NCBI GenBank assembly: GCA_033398695.1
Contig: CM065812.1
Location: 138,018,858-138,082,857 of the forward strand
DNA length: 64,000 nucleotides
Direction of reading: 5' to 3'
Source: Orobanche coerulescens
Taxonomy: Eukaryota > Streptophyta > Magnoliopsida > Lamiales > Orobanchaceae
Positions 35,138-46,923 of this stretch are shown here, in pieces. The translations under genes and the position numbers were made by a program. The notes below the pieces were generated by a model that saw only the letters and a program-made list of their open reading frames with translations, did not search any database and was not told the origin of the DNA. Each line of letters starts with the position of its first letter. Position 1 is the first letter of the stretch.

Positions 35138-35382
35138 ACTGAAGAACACACAAGTCACGTAAGTACAATTCAATCACGCGTCATCAAAGTGACCGATTCT
35201 CAAGAATACCAATCAAAGGAAGCAAAACGAATAAGGAAACACCAGAAGAGTAAGAGGTCTTACAAGTACCGGCCGCACTGTGATGATGGCAGAGTAGTGA
35301 TACTGCGGACAATTAACGACTCGATCGACCCAAAAGAACGACAGCCTAGGTATCCATAGACCTAAGCTCCGATACCATATTC
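35138..35382 (-). other. Element E leader and primer-binding site
   Basis: TGGTATCGGAGC (minus strand, 35366-35377) beside the 5' LTR, one mismatch to the tRNA-iMet complement. The rest has no ORF. Confidence 0.85.
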
Positions 35383-37469
35383 TGTAACACCCCCAAGTTA
35401 TTCAGGGAATATTACAGCGCCGTAAGCCCCACCGTGGGGCCCACAAGGCTAAACGTACGCGGAACTATAATTTTTTACCGATAAGGTCTACATACAATGG
35501 AAGGAAGAATAATACAAAGGGTATTCAAAGCATAACCATTGTATCCAAAGACATCAAAACACCAATCAATACCTCGGCAAACACAGGCCGGAACATCAAG
35601 AAAAAAAAATGGAAAACAATACTCGAGTATTCAATGGCTATTCCAGTACAACAATACTGAATAGAAAACTCAAAACATAACCGGAGGAAAAACACAGTAT
35701 CACTCTTGCCCACCATCTTCATGCCGACCCGATACCTGCCTGTCCACTCTCCTGGAACCTGAAATACATAAAAAGTATTTCCCCCATAAAGGGGTTAGCC
35801 GTCGAATAGCTAGTGCAAGTATATCAAGTATGAAACACAATACTTCTCGACAATAAAGTAAATGTAACCGTCAATTCAATCAATTCAAGACTAGTATTCC
35901 GGAATAACTAAATCTCATAGCGTCACATCAAGACGTATATGAATCCCGTAGGAACGGTTCGTTCATATCATCCGTCAATACATGTATGAATGCCGTAGAA
36001 ACGGTTCGTTCATGTCATGCCATAATTACATGTATGAATGCCGTAGAAACGGTCCGTTCATATCATGCCATAAATACATGTATGAATGTCGTAGAAACGG
36101 TTTGTTCATATCATGCCATCAATATATCTATGAATGCCGTAGAAACGGTTCGTTCATATCATGCCATCAATATTTCTTACTTTCAAAGTCGAGAACGTAC
36201 AATCATAAATATATACTTGCCTTTGAGACATCGAGAAGTCGAACGGAAAAAGGGGTATGAGTTCGGTAGGTCCAAGAACGCACTTCTGGCTCCTAAACGA
36301 TTCGCAAGGAATATGATAATCAATTATCCGTATTCGAATTACACGAAGAAACCCCCGAAACCCGTCTACGATTCATAAAAATATACGGATAATCAACTAG
36401 AGGTTGGAAAATCGTCCAAAATCTCTCACGTCTGAAAACGGTACAATCCAAATCGTAAAGTCGTAGAAAGAGCATGCATACGGTATAGATACATCATAAT
36501 CTCAAGGTTCTCAAGATTCAAAACGGATAAATCGGGCGAATCTACGAAAAACCCCAAAATTCCCGAAAAGTAGGGTTCTAAGGATTTTTACCTTGATTCG
36601 GACGTTAGGATGAATTAGATGTTGTGAAATACTTGTTCTCCAACCAAATATGTTGTTGTTAGAGGGAAGATCGCCTCCAATCGCCCAAGATCGTCTCTCC
36701 CGAGTGATTCCCGTCGAAAAGGAATGAAAAAGGTGAGAAATGACGAAAATAAAGTCAACTGCCATATATATATATCTGTCCAGTCTAGCGCACGCTACGC
36801 CTCCTTCATTAGCGTGCGCTAGAGAAGTCACCGGATAGTCCAGTGGCTTCTGTCGGCTCCGTTAGCATGCGCTAATCGTCTGTCTCTAGCGTGCGCTAGT
36901 AAAAAATGTGGCATCCAGTACTGGAGTCCAGAACTTACTGTCTCAGCCCTGCTCAAAACTTAATGTGCGCTACCGCTATGTCTTAGCGTGCGTTAAGCAA
37001 CAGTTTTAGCGTGGGTTAGTGGACACCTGGCGTACGCTACCTGATAGTCCAGAAACCCTGCAACCTCACTGCCTCTGCCGACCAGCCCGTTAGCGTGCGC
37101 TACGGACGGAAGTTAGCGTGCGCTACTAACCACGAATAGCGCGCGCTAACAAACTCCTAGCGCACGTTAATCCGCCAGTCCAGAGAGCAGTCCGAAAAAC
37201 TGTTTCTGACCTGACTGATTCCCTTAGCGCACGCTACGGCTCAAAGCTAGCGTGCGCTAATCAAGCAGAATTAGCGTGCGTTAGCCCAGGCCTAGCGTGC
37301 GCTATATCTCTGGCCCAAAACATTTCCGCAAGGTCTAAACGACACGATCGAGACCCAAACAAGATACGAAACTCAAAAACAATATCAACAACATCTTCAA
37401 GTGTTTATAGAGCGACAACATAAGAGAAACGGCAAGGTCAAACAGTCAATAAAAAGTACAGTTATTACA
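35383..37469 (-). mobile_element. Element E 5' LTR
   Basis: 2087 bp, near-identical to 20587-22652. Differences include a shorter (AT) tract (36764-36775 versus 21967-21982) and one additional palindrome unit near 36875-36900. Array 36786-37304; donor-like 36591; acceptor-like 35759-35761. Confidence 0.94.
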
Positions 37470-40400
37470 TCCCCAATGCCTTATGTACCGCCTGCCAAAA
37501 GTGCGATACAAACCGGCCATCTTTATCTGAAATAATGGTCCTCGGCGTACCATGAAGCCTCACTATCTGTGCGAAAAAAATACGAGCCAACTTTTCTGGA
37601 CCCCAAGTATCCTTGATGCCCAGAAAATGTGCTGACTTAGTCAGTCGGTCTACAATCACCCACACCATATTCATACCAGTCTTCGCCCTCGGCAAACTCG
37701 TGACAAAATCCATAGAGATATCCTCCCACTTCCACTCCGGGATGGGAAGTGGTTTCAACAACCCGGCTGGCCGCTGATGCTCAATCTTGACTTGCTGACA
37801 AGTCAAACACTTAGCCACAAACTGAACTACCTCTTTCTTCATATCGTTCCACCAGAAATTTTTCCTCAGATCTTTATACATTTTACTCGAGCCCGGATGG
37901 ACTGAGTAAGGTGACGCATGAGCCTCTCGCATAATACTCTGTCTCAATTCCGAGTCATTCGGAACACACAACCGACCTCGGAATCTCAACACTCCGTCCT
38001 CATGAATAACAAATCCCGGGGCTTTCCCCTTCCCTACACTCCCTCGAAGCTGAATAAACATCGGGTCCTCCAACTGTCCCGATTTTATGTCATCGACCAG
38101 AGATGACGAAATCTCAAGAGTACGCAACTGCCCGGAACTCTCTGGCAGTACAACCTCAATGCTCAATATCGTAAACTCTCGCTGAAGTCCCGACTGGGCC
38201 GTAAGCAACTCAAGCGCCTGAAGCGATACTGATTTCCGGCTCAAAGCATCGGCTACCACATTAGCCTTGTCCGGATGATAGAGGATCTCGAGATCATAAT
38301 CCTTAATCAATTCCAACCACCTCCTCTGTATCATATTAAGCTCTTTCTGGGTGAAAATGTACTTCAGGATCTTGTGATCGGTGAAAATCTGACACGATGA
38401 GCCATACAAGTAATGACGCCAGATCTTCAACGCAAATACGACTGTGGCCAACTCAAGATCGTGCGTAGGGTAATTCAACTCGTACAGTTTCAACTGACGG
38501 GAAGCATGGGCAATCTTCCTCCCATGTTGCATAAGTACGCATCCGAGTCCTTGGCCCGAGGCATCACTATAAACTGAGAAACCATCATTACCACTCGGTA
38601 AAGCCAAAACAGGAGCGGTCGTCAACCGCTTCTTCAACTCTTCAAAACTATTATGCCTCTCATCGGTCCACACAAACTTCTCTGACTTCTGTAAAAACTG
38701 AGTCAGCGGTCGAGCGAGCTTAGAGAACCCCTCGATGAATCTGCGGTAATACCCGGCTAATCCCAGAAAACTGCGGACCTCCTTCACGTTCTTGGGCGGC
38801 GCCCAATCCAACACTGCCTCTACCTTATGTGGGTCCACACGAACACCCTCGGCCGAGATCACATGACCGAGAAAAATAACCTCCCGCAACCAAAACTCGC
38901 ACTTTGAGAACTTCGCAAAAAGATGCTGAGTTCTCAAAATATCTAATACGATATGCAAATGACGGGCGTGCTCCTCCTCGCTCCTCGAGTAAATCAGGAT
39001 GTCATCAATAAAAACGACTACACACTTATCGAGGTACTCGATAAAGACTTTGTTCATAAGCTGCATGAACACGGCTGGGGCGTTGGTTAGCCCAAAAGGC
39101 ATAACCACAAACTCATAGTGTCTGTATCTCGTCCGAAAGGCCGTATTCGGAATATCGGTATCCTTCACTCGGAGCTGATAATACCCCGATCTCAAATCAA
39201 TCTTCGAAAACACAGTTGCCCCTTGCAACTGATCAAACAAATCATCAATCCTCGGGAGTGGATACTTGTTTTTGATGGTCACTTTGTTCAACTCTCGGTA
39301 GTCGATACACAAACGAAGTGACCCATCCTTCTTCTTCACAAACAAGACCGGTGCGCCCCAAGGTGAAGAGCTGGGTCGAATATACCCCATGTCTAGCAAC
39401 TCTCCCAACTGTTTCTTCAACTCCAGCATCTCGGCAGGCGCCATACGGTATGGCGTCTTAGAGATCGGTGCTGCACCCGGCTCTAAATCGACGGTAAACT
39501 TAACTTCTCGGTCCGGCGGCAAACCCGGCAACTCGTCTGGGAAAACATCAGGGTACTCACACGCTACCAGAATGGACGAGATCTCGACTCCTCCTTCTTC
39601 TGATCTCAAGGCGTAACACCAATAGCCCGTGCAACCTCCTCGAAGAAGTCTCACCGCCTTCAAGGCGCTGATCAGAAGTCTCTGGCTACTCCGCTTACGC
39701 CCCACAAAAGAATGCTCGGTACCGTCAGAAGCTAACATCGAAACTGTCCTCGTTCTATAATTCATGATCACCCCATGACGGTCTAGCCAATCCTCACCCA
39801 GAATCAAATCCTCATCTCTAATATCTACCGCGATCAGATTAGAAGGCCAATCCCTCCCCGCGATACTCACAGAAAAATCTCTAATCTCACGGTCCCCCAC
39901 GATGCTATCCTCGCTAGGAAGTTTAACAACAAAAGGCTCACAAGCAACAAGGCAATCAACATGCAGACGACGCACACAATCCATAGATATAAAAGAATGC
40001 GTAGCACCAGAATCGAACAATACGGAAACAGGATGATCAAGGATGTGGACGGTACCTGTAGCCACCGTCGCGTCGGGATCTCCGGCTCGCCTCATATCAT
40101 ACACATGGGGCGGAACAGACCCCGCACTAGAAGCTCCCCCTCTAGAAGGCTGTCCACGTCCTCGACCTCTACCAAAACTCTGCTGCAGCTGAGGAACTGT
40201 CAGTGCCTGATTCACACTCGGCTCTCCCGCAGCTGGGGCTGATATCTGAGTAACTGGAGCTCGAGCTGCATCCGTACAAAACTTAGCATGATGGCCCATC
40301 CGACCACAAGCAAGACACTGAATCGGAGGCCTATCACACTCACTCATCATGTGGCCTGGACGACTACAGTTGAAGCACGTAGGACCACGAACGGAACTAG

Positions 40401-40590
40401 CAGGAGCAGACCTAGAAATGTTTCCTCGACCAACTGATGGCGACTGACTCCCGAAGACTTGCGAACCAGACTGAGCCTTCGGATACCCTCCTGACTTGAC
40501 TCCCGAAAACTGACCGGAGGTCTTCTGCTTCTTTCCTTCAGTTGCCGTCTTTGTCGCAGAAAACGACATCTCGTAAGCCATCGCTTTGTT
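37470..40590 (-). pseudogene. Element C gag end, protease, RT, RNase H, integrase N-terminal half
   Basis: About 1,037 open codons from 40581. CCHC knuckles '[14 protein letters not shown]' (about residues 69-82) and '[14 protein letters not shown]'; protease '[13 protein letters not shown]' (~190) and '[12 protein letters not shown]'; RT '[17 protein letters not shown]', '[13 protein letters not shown]' and '[13 protein letters not shown]' (~522). RNase H '[13 protein letters not shown]' (~670), 'ADALSRKS'. Integrase '[15 protein letters not shown]', 'CLTCQQ', '[15 protein letters not shown]' and '[14 protein letters not shown]' (~1019), then E. Upstream it is separated from gag only by a TAG (40591-40593) in '[11 protein letters not shown]'. 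All visible catalytic residues up to the insertion are present. Confidence 0.93.
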
Positions 40591-41370
40591 CTAGTACTCT
40601 TTTAAAGTCGTGCACCCCAGACCAGCCATGTAGTGGCGCACCTTCGGTTTCATCCGCATATCAAAGTGGCGGATCTTATCAAGCTCATCTCGGACTTGGT
40701 TTCTCACATAATGCAGCTGTTGATTGTAGTCTTTGATAGCTTGAGATATAGGAACATCTTGGGGCTTATCCTCAAAGAAGGCTCGGATCCTCCCCTCTTT
40801 CACTGGCCATGGACAAAATTCATCTTCCATCAGATCCCGAAACTCTACCCACGTGGCTGCCCGGTCACGCGGTTTCACCGCTTGCCACCACGTTGCTGCC
40901 TCCTTGGCGAGGAAGTACTGGGCAATGGGTACTTTCCTCTCCTCGGAACAATTAGCAGCCTCAAATACTTTCTCCATCTCGAATAGCCAATTCTCCCAAC
41001 CGGAAGGGTCGGAAGCACCATCAAACTGTGGAGGACGCATACGAATCACGTCCTGAAGCAACTTATCATTGCCGGATCCAGTAGGCGGAACTGGGTTGGC
41101 ATTAGCTTGGCCGAATAGAACGGCCTGAGTCAGTAGCGTCATCTGGTTCGCTACTTGCTGCAAAATGTTGGCCACTCCAACATTCTCATGTGCATTACCG
41201 GAGCTAGCAGACTGGTCCTGCTAACCTCCGGAACTAGGGGAACACTGTTCGACAAAGAGGGCATCGCCGAATCGGTTCCCGAGTGATCGGACATGGCCAC
41301 CCCACCCGCTACGCCACGTCCCCTACCGCGTCCGCGACCGCGTCCGCGTCCTCTACCAGCAGGAATTCTG
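40591..41370 (-). pseudogene. Element C gag capsid region
   Basis: The open part (40591-41175) has 'MRPPQFDGASDPSGWENW', '[20 protein letters not shown]', 'VEFRDLMEDEFCPWPV' and 'QAIKDYNQQLHYVRNQVRD'. It forms the capsid of virus-like particles. Upstream the Arg-Gly repeat N-terminus is visible at 41290-41365, but a frameshift near 41220 separates it, and the usual ATG (ATGTCAGCTGG in E) reads ATTCCTGCTGG here, so the start is lost. Confidence 0.88.
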
Positions 41371-41590
41371 AAGAAGCAACGGGTAAGTACAATTCAAACG
41401 CAAAACGCAATAAGATACTAAGACAGGAATAGAACAGAACGGTGAAACGAGTCAAGTTAGGAAAAACTTACGAGCACCGGCGTACTGAGATGATGGCATA
41501 GCAGTGATACTGTCCCAAAAACGACACTTAACTAGACCCAAATAACCGACAGCCTAGGTATCCATAAACCTAATCTCTGATACCATATTC
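41371..41590 (-). other. Element C leader and primer-binding site
   Basis: TGGTATCAGAGA (minus strand, 41574-41585), 5 nt from the 5' LTR, matches the 3' end of plant initiator methionine tRNA except for the last base. The remaining leader is short and has no ORF. Confidence 0.85.
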
Positions 41591-43631
41591 TGTAACACCC
41601 CCAAGACGTTCAGGGCATATTACAGCGCTGTGGACTCCACACTATGGAATCCACCAGGCTAACGTACCAACAAGGTATTTGACAACGACAAACAATCATC
41701 AATAATACGACAATTCAAATAAGATTACAATCCGACAATAAAATCCAACATCAATCCATTTTCCCAAAACAGAAACACAACATTAACAATTTTGAAACAA
41801 GAAGTACTCGATTACTTAAATCAATTTTATAATACAAAAATCCCAAAACAATACATCAACCATAATCGACAGAACAAAACACCAAGAATCGACTACTGGA
41901 CAATATCATGCTTGCTCATCATCCTCATACGGCTCTAGTGCTCGCTTGTCCCCACGATCAATACCTGAAATACAAAAAGTATTTCCCCCATTTAAGGGGT
42001 TAGCGACAACTGCTAGTGCAAGTACAATCCATTTGAACTACATTCTAATCAGATGAATATATGCGCCAAAATCATTTTAGAAAACATTTTATATTCCGGA
42101 ATATTTACAATGTACAATCACAAAACACATTATCTCCAACAAATCACAATTCAAAGTTAACCGTGAGACGAGACTCACGGCCACCGTACTTGCAGAGCCC
42201 CGTCGGACATCCCTGGGTGGCTAACCACAGTTCGCGATACGCACACTCACGGCACTACGTATCCCTAGAGGTCCCGTCGGACCGTCCCTAGGTGAACATA
42301 CACATATCCATCCACAACAACCACGATAAAGCCATAATTCAAATACTAGAACATGTAAACAAATGTAAAGTACTTGCCTTTGAGACATTCTTGAAGAAAC
42401 GGAAGTGAAACACGACTACGAACGGTCCGGGTGTAAAACGACGGTTCCTAAACGAAGGATCAACAAAGTTCAGTCCCAACGGACAACAATACTCTATTGG
42501 AATACACCCATAACCCCGATTACATGATACGACAATGAACGATCAATCGATACGGGCGAGGGTTTACGCAAAATCTCCCCGTATTGATAATTCGCGGATT
42601 AAAATCAAGGAAATTGGATTTAGAATCACTTAATAATCACAATCGGTAAAGAATATCGTAACATAGTTGAACAATTCGGAACTAAACCCTAGAATCCCGA
42701 AAAACCCCTAAATTCGTCAAAGTTAGGGTTCCTGAGGAATTACCTTTAATTCGGGTGATGAAGGGTGATTATGCTGATTATGATATGATGGCTCGATTCT
42801 ACCATGATGGAATTTGAAGAGAACTCCGAATAGAACCGGTGGAAATCGTCTCTGAGGTCGCACGTAGAAGAAACAAAGAGAAAAGAATAAAACTGCTGTT
42901 CTGAAACTGCCCGCTGACTTATATATTCTGTGAAGTTAGCGCACGCTAACTGTCATATATAGCGCGCGCTAACGGGGCCGTGACAGGTCCAGTGGCTACT
43001 GCCACCATTCGCTAGCGTATGCTAACAATAGGGAGTTAGCGTACGCTAAATGCATATCGGTAGCGCACGCAAGGTAACAGGAGTAGCGTGCGCTACCTAC
43101 ACAGCACTCGATCGCTGATGTCACATCGCCAGAAGTCATTGCCGAGGTACAATACCCGAAATGCACAACGAGACCAGAATCCAGGAACATGAACGCGAAG
43201 CATACAAGACGACGGAGCTAAGCGCTAAAAGAAAATACAATTCCGACCATCGGAGGGTCCGTAATGCGACAACGAAAATGAGATTCCCTAAACTATTAGG
43301 AAATTACAAAAATGGCCCAAGTGCCCGAAAATCACGAAACGACATCGGATTTACAAACCGAAAGTCTCAACACGACCAACTCAATCATACGAACTTGTGC
43401 AAACCGAGAAACAACGAAAACGAACGAGTTTTATGAGAATCGAACGTTTATACGGCAAAACATGACATAAAATGAAATTACGTGAAAACATCATCGAAGC
43501 TCGTCCAAATGGAAAAACTCCAAGAACAAAGTAGATTCAAAATGTCGAAATGGTTACAAGCGAGTCTATAATAAAAATAGGCATACACCAAAAATGGAAA
43601 CTGCTAAAAATGGAAAATTACGGATATTACA
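41591..43631 (-). mobile_element. Element C 5' LTR
   Basis: 2041 bp, near-identical by eye to 17700-19747, with most differences clustered around the palindromes and just beyond them (43098-43150). Palindrome array 42936-43097, TATA-like 42918-42927, donor-like 42743, acceptor-like GTATTTCAG|GTATTG ending at 41965. Confidence 0.93.
41965..42743 (-). other. Candidate LTR-embedded intron, C 5' LTR
   Basis: Donor TAAAG|GTAATTCC at 42743; branch-like GCTAACCCC near 42000; CCCC-TTAAAT-GGGG hairpin; U-rich tract; acceptor ATTTCAG|GT at 41965-41967. 779 bp. Inferred. Confidence 0.5.
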
Positions 43632-43708
43632 ACTAGTCTGATGACGATGATTTCAAATGAGACATGACTCGGAAGGTAGTATTCAAAACCACTCTCCGAT
43701 ACCAACTC
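43632..43708 (-). other. Target duplication of C, then B leader and primer-binding site
   Basis: ACTAG (43632-43636) is the right copy of C's target duplication. B's leader continues from there, and TGGTATCGGAGA (minus strand, 43693-43704) is the primer site, 4 nt from the 5' LTR. Confidence 0.85.
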
Positions 43709-45436
43709 TGTAACACCCCAAACTAGGCGGATATTACAGTGCCGTGAATCCCCGACTGGGACCCACCAGGCGAATGAAAATGATGAATTAAATAATATAA
43801 TTGTAGTACCGAACCACATTATATTACCAAATACTCCGATGAGGAGTTTAAGTACAACACACCAGGACAATACCGAATACTAGTATATTTTATATGAAGA
43901 TAAAATACACAACACTGAATGAAATGGAGTATCCAAATGAAAGTCTGCAGCGGAAATTAAAGGACAAAAACATGAATAACTGAAAGATCGGGGCCCCCTA
44001 CTAGTATCACTGGGACTCCTCGACGTCAGCATGCTATTCCCGTGCTTTTGCCTTGCCATGACCTGGAAAACAAAATCCCCATCCGGGGTCAGTTACACAG
44101 AACAACAATCCTCAAGGGTTGAAAAATACACAATCATGATTTAACTGAAGTTATGAAATATCCCTAGTTATGAATTACGCTGAAGAGGAGTATCATAATA
44201 CGCCCGTAGTGTTCTGTGCAAGTGTACAAGACGGATGACCGGACACACCCGTCCTTGTACCTAATTAGTCTCACGGAGTTAATCTTTACCGTGTACACAG
44301 TCCAATGTATCACTCCCAATACATGGCCATCACATGCCCGACTAAAAATTCCACACATCTACACCCGGCCACGCAATATGAACCCAGAAGGTCATATGAA
44401 CGAGAATGACCATAATGAATATCAATGAATAATAATAATCTGACAAAGTCAAGAATGACTCACCGAGATGAAAGTGATAATGAAGTGATTGATAGTTTCA
44501 ATGAAATGATTGGAACCGTCGTTCCTCGTTAATGAAGTGACTATTCGACAATTACAAGTCTCAATATGATTAATACAATGATGAATGAGTTATGATTATG
44601 AATGATCAACAACAAAAAGGAATGAATATCCTTTTAACCGAGTAAGAATTAACTTACACAACACCGGGGATAATTATCCTTCCACGAACAACGTCCTAAT
44701 TGATATATCGGTCGCTCAAACAACCTTGAATAAATACAATTACCAAAAATCCGTTCAATATACGAATCAAACACGAATATAAAGAACTCAAAACGTCGAT
44801 ACGATTAAACCAAGTTCATTGGGGCATTATATCGAACACTTTGTGGCCAACTTCGATTGATTACAACCAAATCTCAATAATACCAACACCAAATCCCCAA
44901 GAAGTGTTTCAAACCAACAAAACATCTTCAATACGATCAATAATCCGTTATGAATATCCAAATACGTGATTATAACAACAATTAATCGAAAACCCCCAAA
45001 TCCAACTCAATATTCAAAGTGTTCTTGAATAATCCCTCAATAATCCAATGAATCTTTATACAAACTCCTAATACTATTCATATCCCTTCATATAACATGA
45101 TTATAACATCCAAAACATCATATTTCAACACAAAATCGAAATCCAAGATGTTGAAGAAATTACCTCTTGAAGATCCAACCACTTCGATCCGATGAACACG
45201 AGTTAAATCGAGTATCCAAGCCGCCCTGACTTACGGGCGTAACTCGCCCTCGTCCAAAACATCTGCCGACATCCTTACGGCCGTACCCGCACACCTTACG
45301 GGCGTAACTCGGATGATACGGCCGTATCCGGCCAAACTTAAGGGCGTAAGCCCCCTTCGTCGAAAATGACCAGGTACCCTGCCTGTAACGTACGGCCGTA
45401 TCCAGCCAAGCCTTACGGCCGTATCTCCCTCGCCTT
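43709..45436 (-). mobile_element. Element B 5' LTR, 3' portion
   Basis: Begins TGTAACACCCC on the plus strand and matches 10538-12475 of the other LTR. About 280 bp corresponding to 12015-12294 are deleted at 45216-45220, which removes the TATATAAG box and the first five or so palindromes. Acceptor-like site 44063-44065, donor-like 45163. It ends in GCCTT (45432-45436), D's target duplication. Confidence 0.92.
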
Positions 45437-45694
45437 TGTAATATCCGCATTTTTTTTTTCTTTCCCTTGTATTTTCATTTTCGGTGCATTTCTCGATTGT
45501 AGTAACCCTCGTGTATCTTTCAGTGTATCTTTCCTGTCATCTATTGATCTAATTCTCGTTGTTGTTGTGCGGAACCGCCGTTTCGGGGTTGCCGTGGATC
45601 CATTTCGTGTTATTGTTTCCCAAATATTGATTCCGATCGCTTTTATTCTCTTTCCGGATCATTTTTAACATTTTGGGACCCAAAGGGGGGTTTG

Positions 45695-45962
45695 GGCCGC
45701 GGCACAAGGTGTGTGCGCCGCGGCACACACATTTCTCCAGTTGTTGGTCGAGCGGACTGTACTGGGTGCCGCAGCACACCCATCCGGTGCCGCGGCACAT
45801 TGCCGAGTCAGTGCCGCGGCACACCCGTCCGATGCCGCGGCACACTCGTGTGACATCTGCGACCAAAACCCGACTGTACCGGGTGCCGCGGCACACTGCC
45901 GAACCCTGGGAGCAATTTTTTTGGCCTGTGCCACGGCGCACCATGCGGTCAACTGTATAATC
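45695..45962 (+). promoter_or_regulatory. CCGCGG palindrome array and TATA-like box (D LTR 1)
   Basis: Eight GTGCCGCGGCAC-type units, then TATAATC 14 bp after the last. LTR 2 has ten units (52467-52755; TATAATC 52769-52775). LTR 3 has about ten (59281-59567; TATAATC 59582-59588). Units differ mainly at CpG positions. Confidence 0.65.
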
Positions 45963-46156
45963 TCGTTCTTATTAGGCGAGATCGGCCATTCCCCTCATTT
46001 CTTCACCTGCGCACGAGAGAGAGAGAGGATTAAGGGGGAGAACTTCTCAATCATTCATCAATTGGGGGTTGATTTTCATCATTCTCCTTCGGGTGTGAGG
46101 CCCGGATAATCAATCTAGCGCGCATTCTACGGATCATAGTACTTGAATCTTCAAAG

Positions 46157-46923
46157 GTAATATCTCTTAGAACCCTATTTCGGATAATTTGGGGGTTTTG
46201 GGATTTTCTTCCGATTCGTTCCGTTTTGTTGGTGAATTCTTGATGAATACGGTTAATATTGTTAGTATCTTTAGTTTTCCTACAGATTCATGGATATTTT
46301 GTGGGTTTTTGCGGAATCGAGAGGGTTTGGTTGTGATCCGCCCTCGTTGTTATTTTTGGTACAAATATACATTAATCGTAGGCGGGTTTCCGGGTGTATT
46401 CCATTTCCGTATTCGTCTAGAGTTGGTTGTGATTGTGTTATTCGAATCATTAGGTTCATTTCTGCCGGTTCCTCGCGGTCATGTTCGATTCTTCCTTTCC
46501 GTTCATATCACCGTCTATTAACCGAGGCAAGTACCCTTATGAACTTACAATCTTAATGTATTAGTATTGCATGAGAATTATGTGTGTGTGTATGCTCACT
46601 ATGGGTTAGACCCGACGGGGTCTCGGTAGGGGTCCACGGAGGGGTGGATCCGCGAGCTTGCTTTTAACCACTATGGGTTAGATCCGACGGGGTCTCGGTA
46701 GGGGTCCACGGAGGGGTGGATCCACGGTTAATTGTGGTGCATTTTTACAAATGTGAATTGATTATGGCATTTCCGGAAATGAGTGATTTGGAACTATGTT
46801 TTCTTGAATTGCATGCATTACTATATGTGTAAGATGTAAGTCGTTCATTTGGTTACTTGTACTAGCGTAATTGCTAACCCCTCTGGGGACCCGTTTTGGG
46901 GAAATTCGTTTTATGAATTTCAG
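46157..46923 (+). other. Candidate LTR-embedded intron, D LTR 1
   Basis: 767 bp. Donor AAAG|GTAATATC, branch-like CTAAC (46874-46878), CCCC-TCTG-GGGG hairpin, T-rich tract, acceptor AATTTCAG|GT ending at 46923. LTR 2 has the same at 52968-53738. LTR 3 keeps the donor (59781), but its acceptor at about 60543 is overwritten. Inferred. Confidence 0.5.
46597..46726 (+). repeat. 72-bp tandem duplication in D LTR 1
   Basis: CACTATGGGTTAGA begins at 46597 and 46669; both are followed by GACGGGGTCTCGGTAGG. Preceded by a short (TG) run whose length differs among the three LTRs. Counterparts lie near 53411-53540 and 60221-60350. Confidence 0.9.

Larger units (their letters stand above)
20587..37469 (-). 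mobile_element. Element E: Tekay-type Ty3/gypsy, split by F
   Basis: TGTAACACCCCC at 20587 to GTTATTACA at 37469, flanked by TCCCC (20582-20586 and 37470-37474), inside C's integrase. It is on the minus strand. The LTR sequence is related to C's (shared ends, shared TAGCG palindromes) but clearly a different subfamily. F is inserted in pol at 24812-32633. Confidence 0.95.
17700..43631 (-). mobile_element. Element C: Tekay-type Ty3/gypsy, split by E
   Basis: C starts TGTAACACCCCC at 17700 and ends GATATTACA at 43631, flanked by ACTAG (17695-17699 and 43632-43636). It is on the minus strand. The 3' LTR is on the left, then the integrase end. E is inserted at 20587-37469 (TCCCC), followed by the remaining pol, gag, leader with primer site, and the 5' LTR on the right. 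It is the most complete coding copy in the window. Confidence 0.95.

Noticed and set aside
45549..45960. Overlapping open frames on both strands with Ala-Ala-Ala-His / Cys-Arg-Gly repeats (also at 52362-52844 and 59133-59657)
   Set aside because: They are translations of the CCGCGG palindrome array in the D LTRs, open on both strands because of its composition.
46189..46556. Open frames repeated in each D LTR (also at 53000-53367 and 59813-60180), possibly a small LTR-encoded protein
   Set aside because: They lie inside the candidate intron, differ by frameshifts between copies and show no domain; I cannot support a gene.
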